A stretch of 6,134 bases of DNA from Candidatus Moraniibacteriota bacterium (lineage in GTDB: Bacteria; Patescibacteriota; Minisyncoccia; CAIUEV01; JAHKAQ01): the NCBI GenBank assembly GCA_014729445.1, contig WJJX01000022.1, forward strand, positions 1 to 6,134, read 5' to 3'. Made by a program: the position numbers and the translations under genes. Shown in pieces: positions 5,978 to 6,134 of this stretch. Within the stretch, counting starts at the first letter, position 1. Every line of letters starts with the position of its first letter. Under the pieces are notes generated by a model. The model was given only the letters and a program-made list of their open reading frames with translations, made no database searches and was not told the DNA's origin.

Positions 5978-6134
5978 TTATTTTAAATATTTTTTTAAAT
6001 ACCTGCCTGTCCAACTTTCATCATATTTTTTAAGCTCCTCAGGACTGCCGCTTGCAATTATTTTACCGCCCTCTTTACCTCCTTTTGGCCCCAAATCAAT
6101 AATCCAATCGGCGCTTTAAATCACATCCATATTA
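5978..6134 (-). CDS. uvrA: UvrA (excinuclease ABC subunit A) C-terminal fragment, 5' end outside window, one in-frame stop
   Basis: UvrA is the ABC-type ATPase that recognises DNA damage in nucleotide excision repair and loads UvrB. Only the C-terminal end is present. The minus frame reads NMDVI-stop-SADWIIDLGPKGG and continues KEGGKIIASGSPEEL...YLKKYLK, ending at TAA (5978-5980). NLDVIKxADWIIDLGPEGG is the characteristic end of the second ATPase domain, just after its His-loop, so the family call is strong despite the short length. The frame is broken by TAA at 6116-6118 where the family has Lys; the other 45 residues after it look fully conserved. A single base change (A to T in the coding strand) explains it. 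Because the site lies 17 bases from the window edge, a contig-end sequence error is as likely as a real nonsense mutation. If real, the protein would lose its last 45 residues. Confidence 0.8.

Overview
The window is an AT-rich bacterial fragment in which every recognisable gene lies on the minus strand. Reading in the direction of transcription (right to left) it holds the C-terminal end of uvrA, a gene-free control region of about 380 bases, a complete rpoB (1084 codons) and the first 765 codons of rpoC, which runs off the left edge. The protein style points to a Patescibacteria/CPR-type organism. RpoB is compact and lacks the two large enterobacterial insertions. RpoC has the KPETINYRTQRYEKDGLFC ... 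ECYCGKYKR N-terminus. rpoBC stands beside uvrA rather than behind rplKAJL, and no clear Shine-Dalgarno sequence precedes either RNA polymerase gene. The phylum is an inference. No in-frame TGA occurs in about 1850 RNA polymerase codons, so the standard bacterial code fits.

Layout. 1-2297: rpoC, 5' part, covering the clamp, zinc ribbon, switch 2, active-site NADFDGD loop and F-loop, and cut just before the bridge helix. 2298-2344: short AT-only-like spacer, so rpoB and rpoC are almost certainly co-transcribed. 2345-5599: rpoB. 5600-5837: a predicted 238-nt 5' leader of the rpoBC transcript, with several nested inverted repeats and a series of very short reading frames. 5844-5872: a good sigma70-type promoter (TTGACA, 17-bp spacer, TGC-TAAATT), whose -35 element lies inside a TGTCAA-AC-TTGACA palindrome. 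5946-5975: a perfect 13-bp hairpin just after the uvrA stop. 5978-6134: the uvrA end, interrupted by an in-frame TAA 17 bases from the window edge.

Functionally this is core transcription machinery (beta and beta-prime of RNA polymerase) next to a nucleotide-excision repair gene. No mobile element, CRISPR array, tRNA or rRNA is visible. The parts that ordinary annotation does not explain are the long structured-looking rpoB leader, the palindrome over its promoter, the charged insertion in the RpoC clamp, the substituted F-loop, and the broken uvrA codon.
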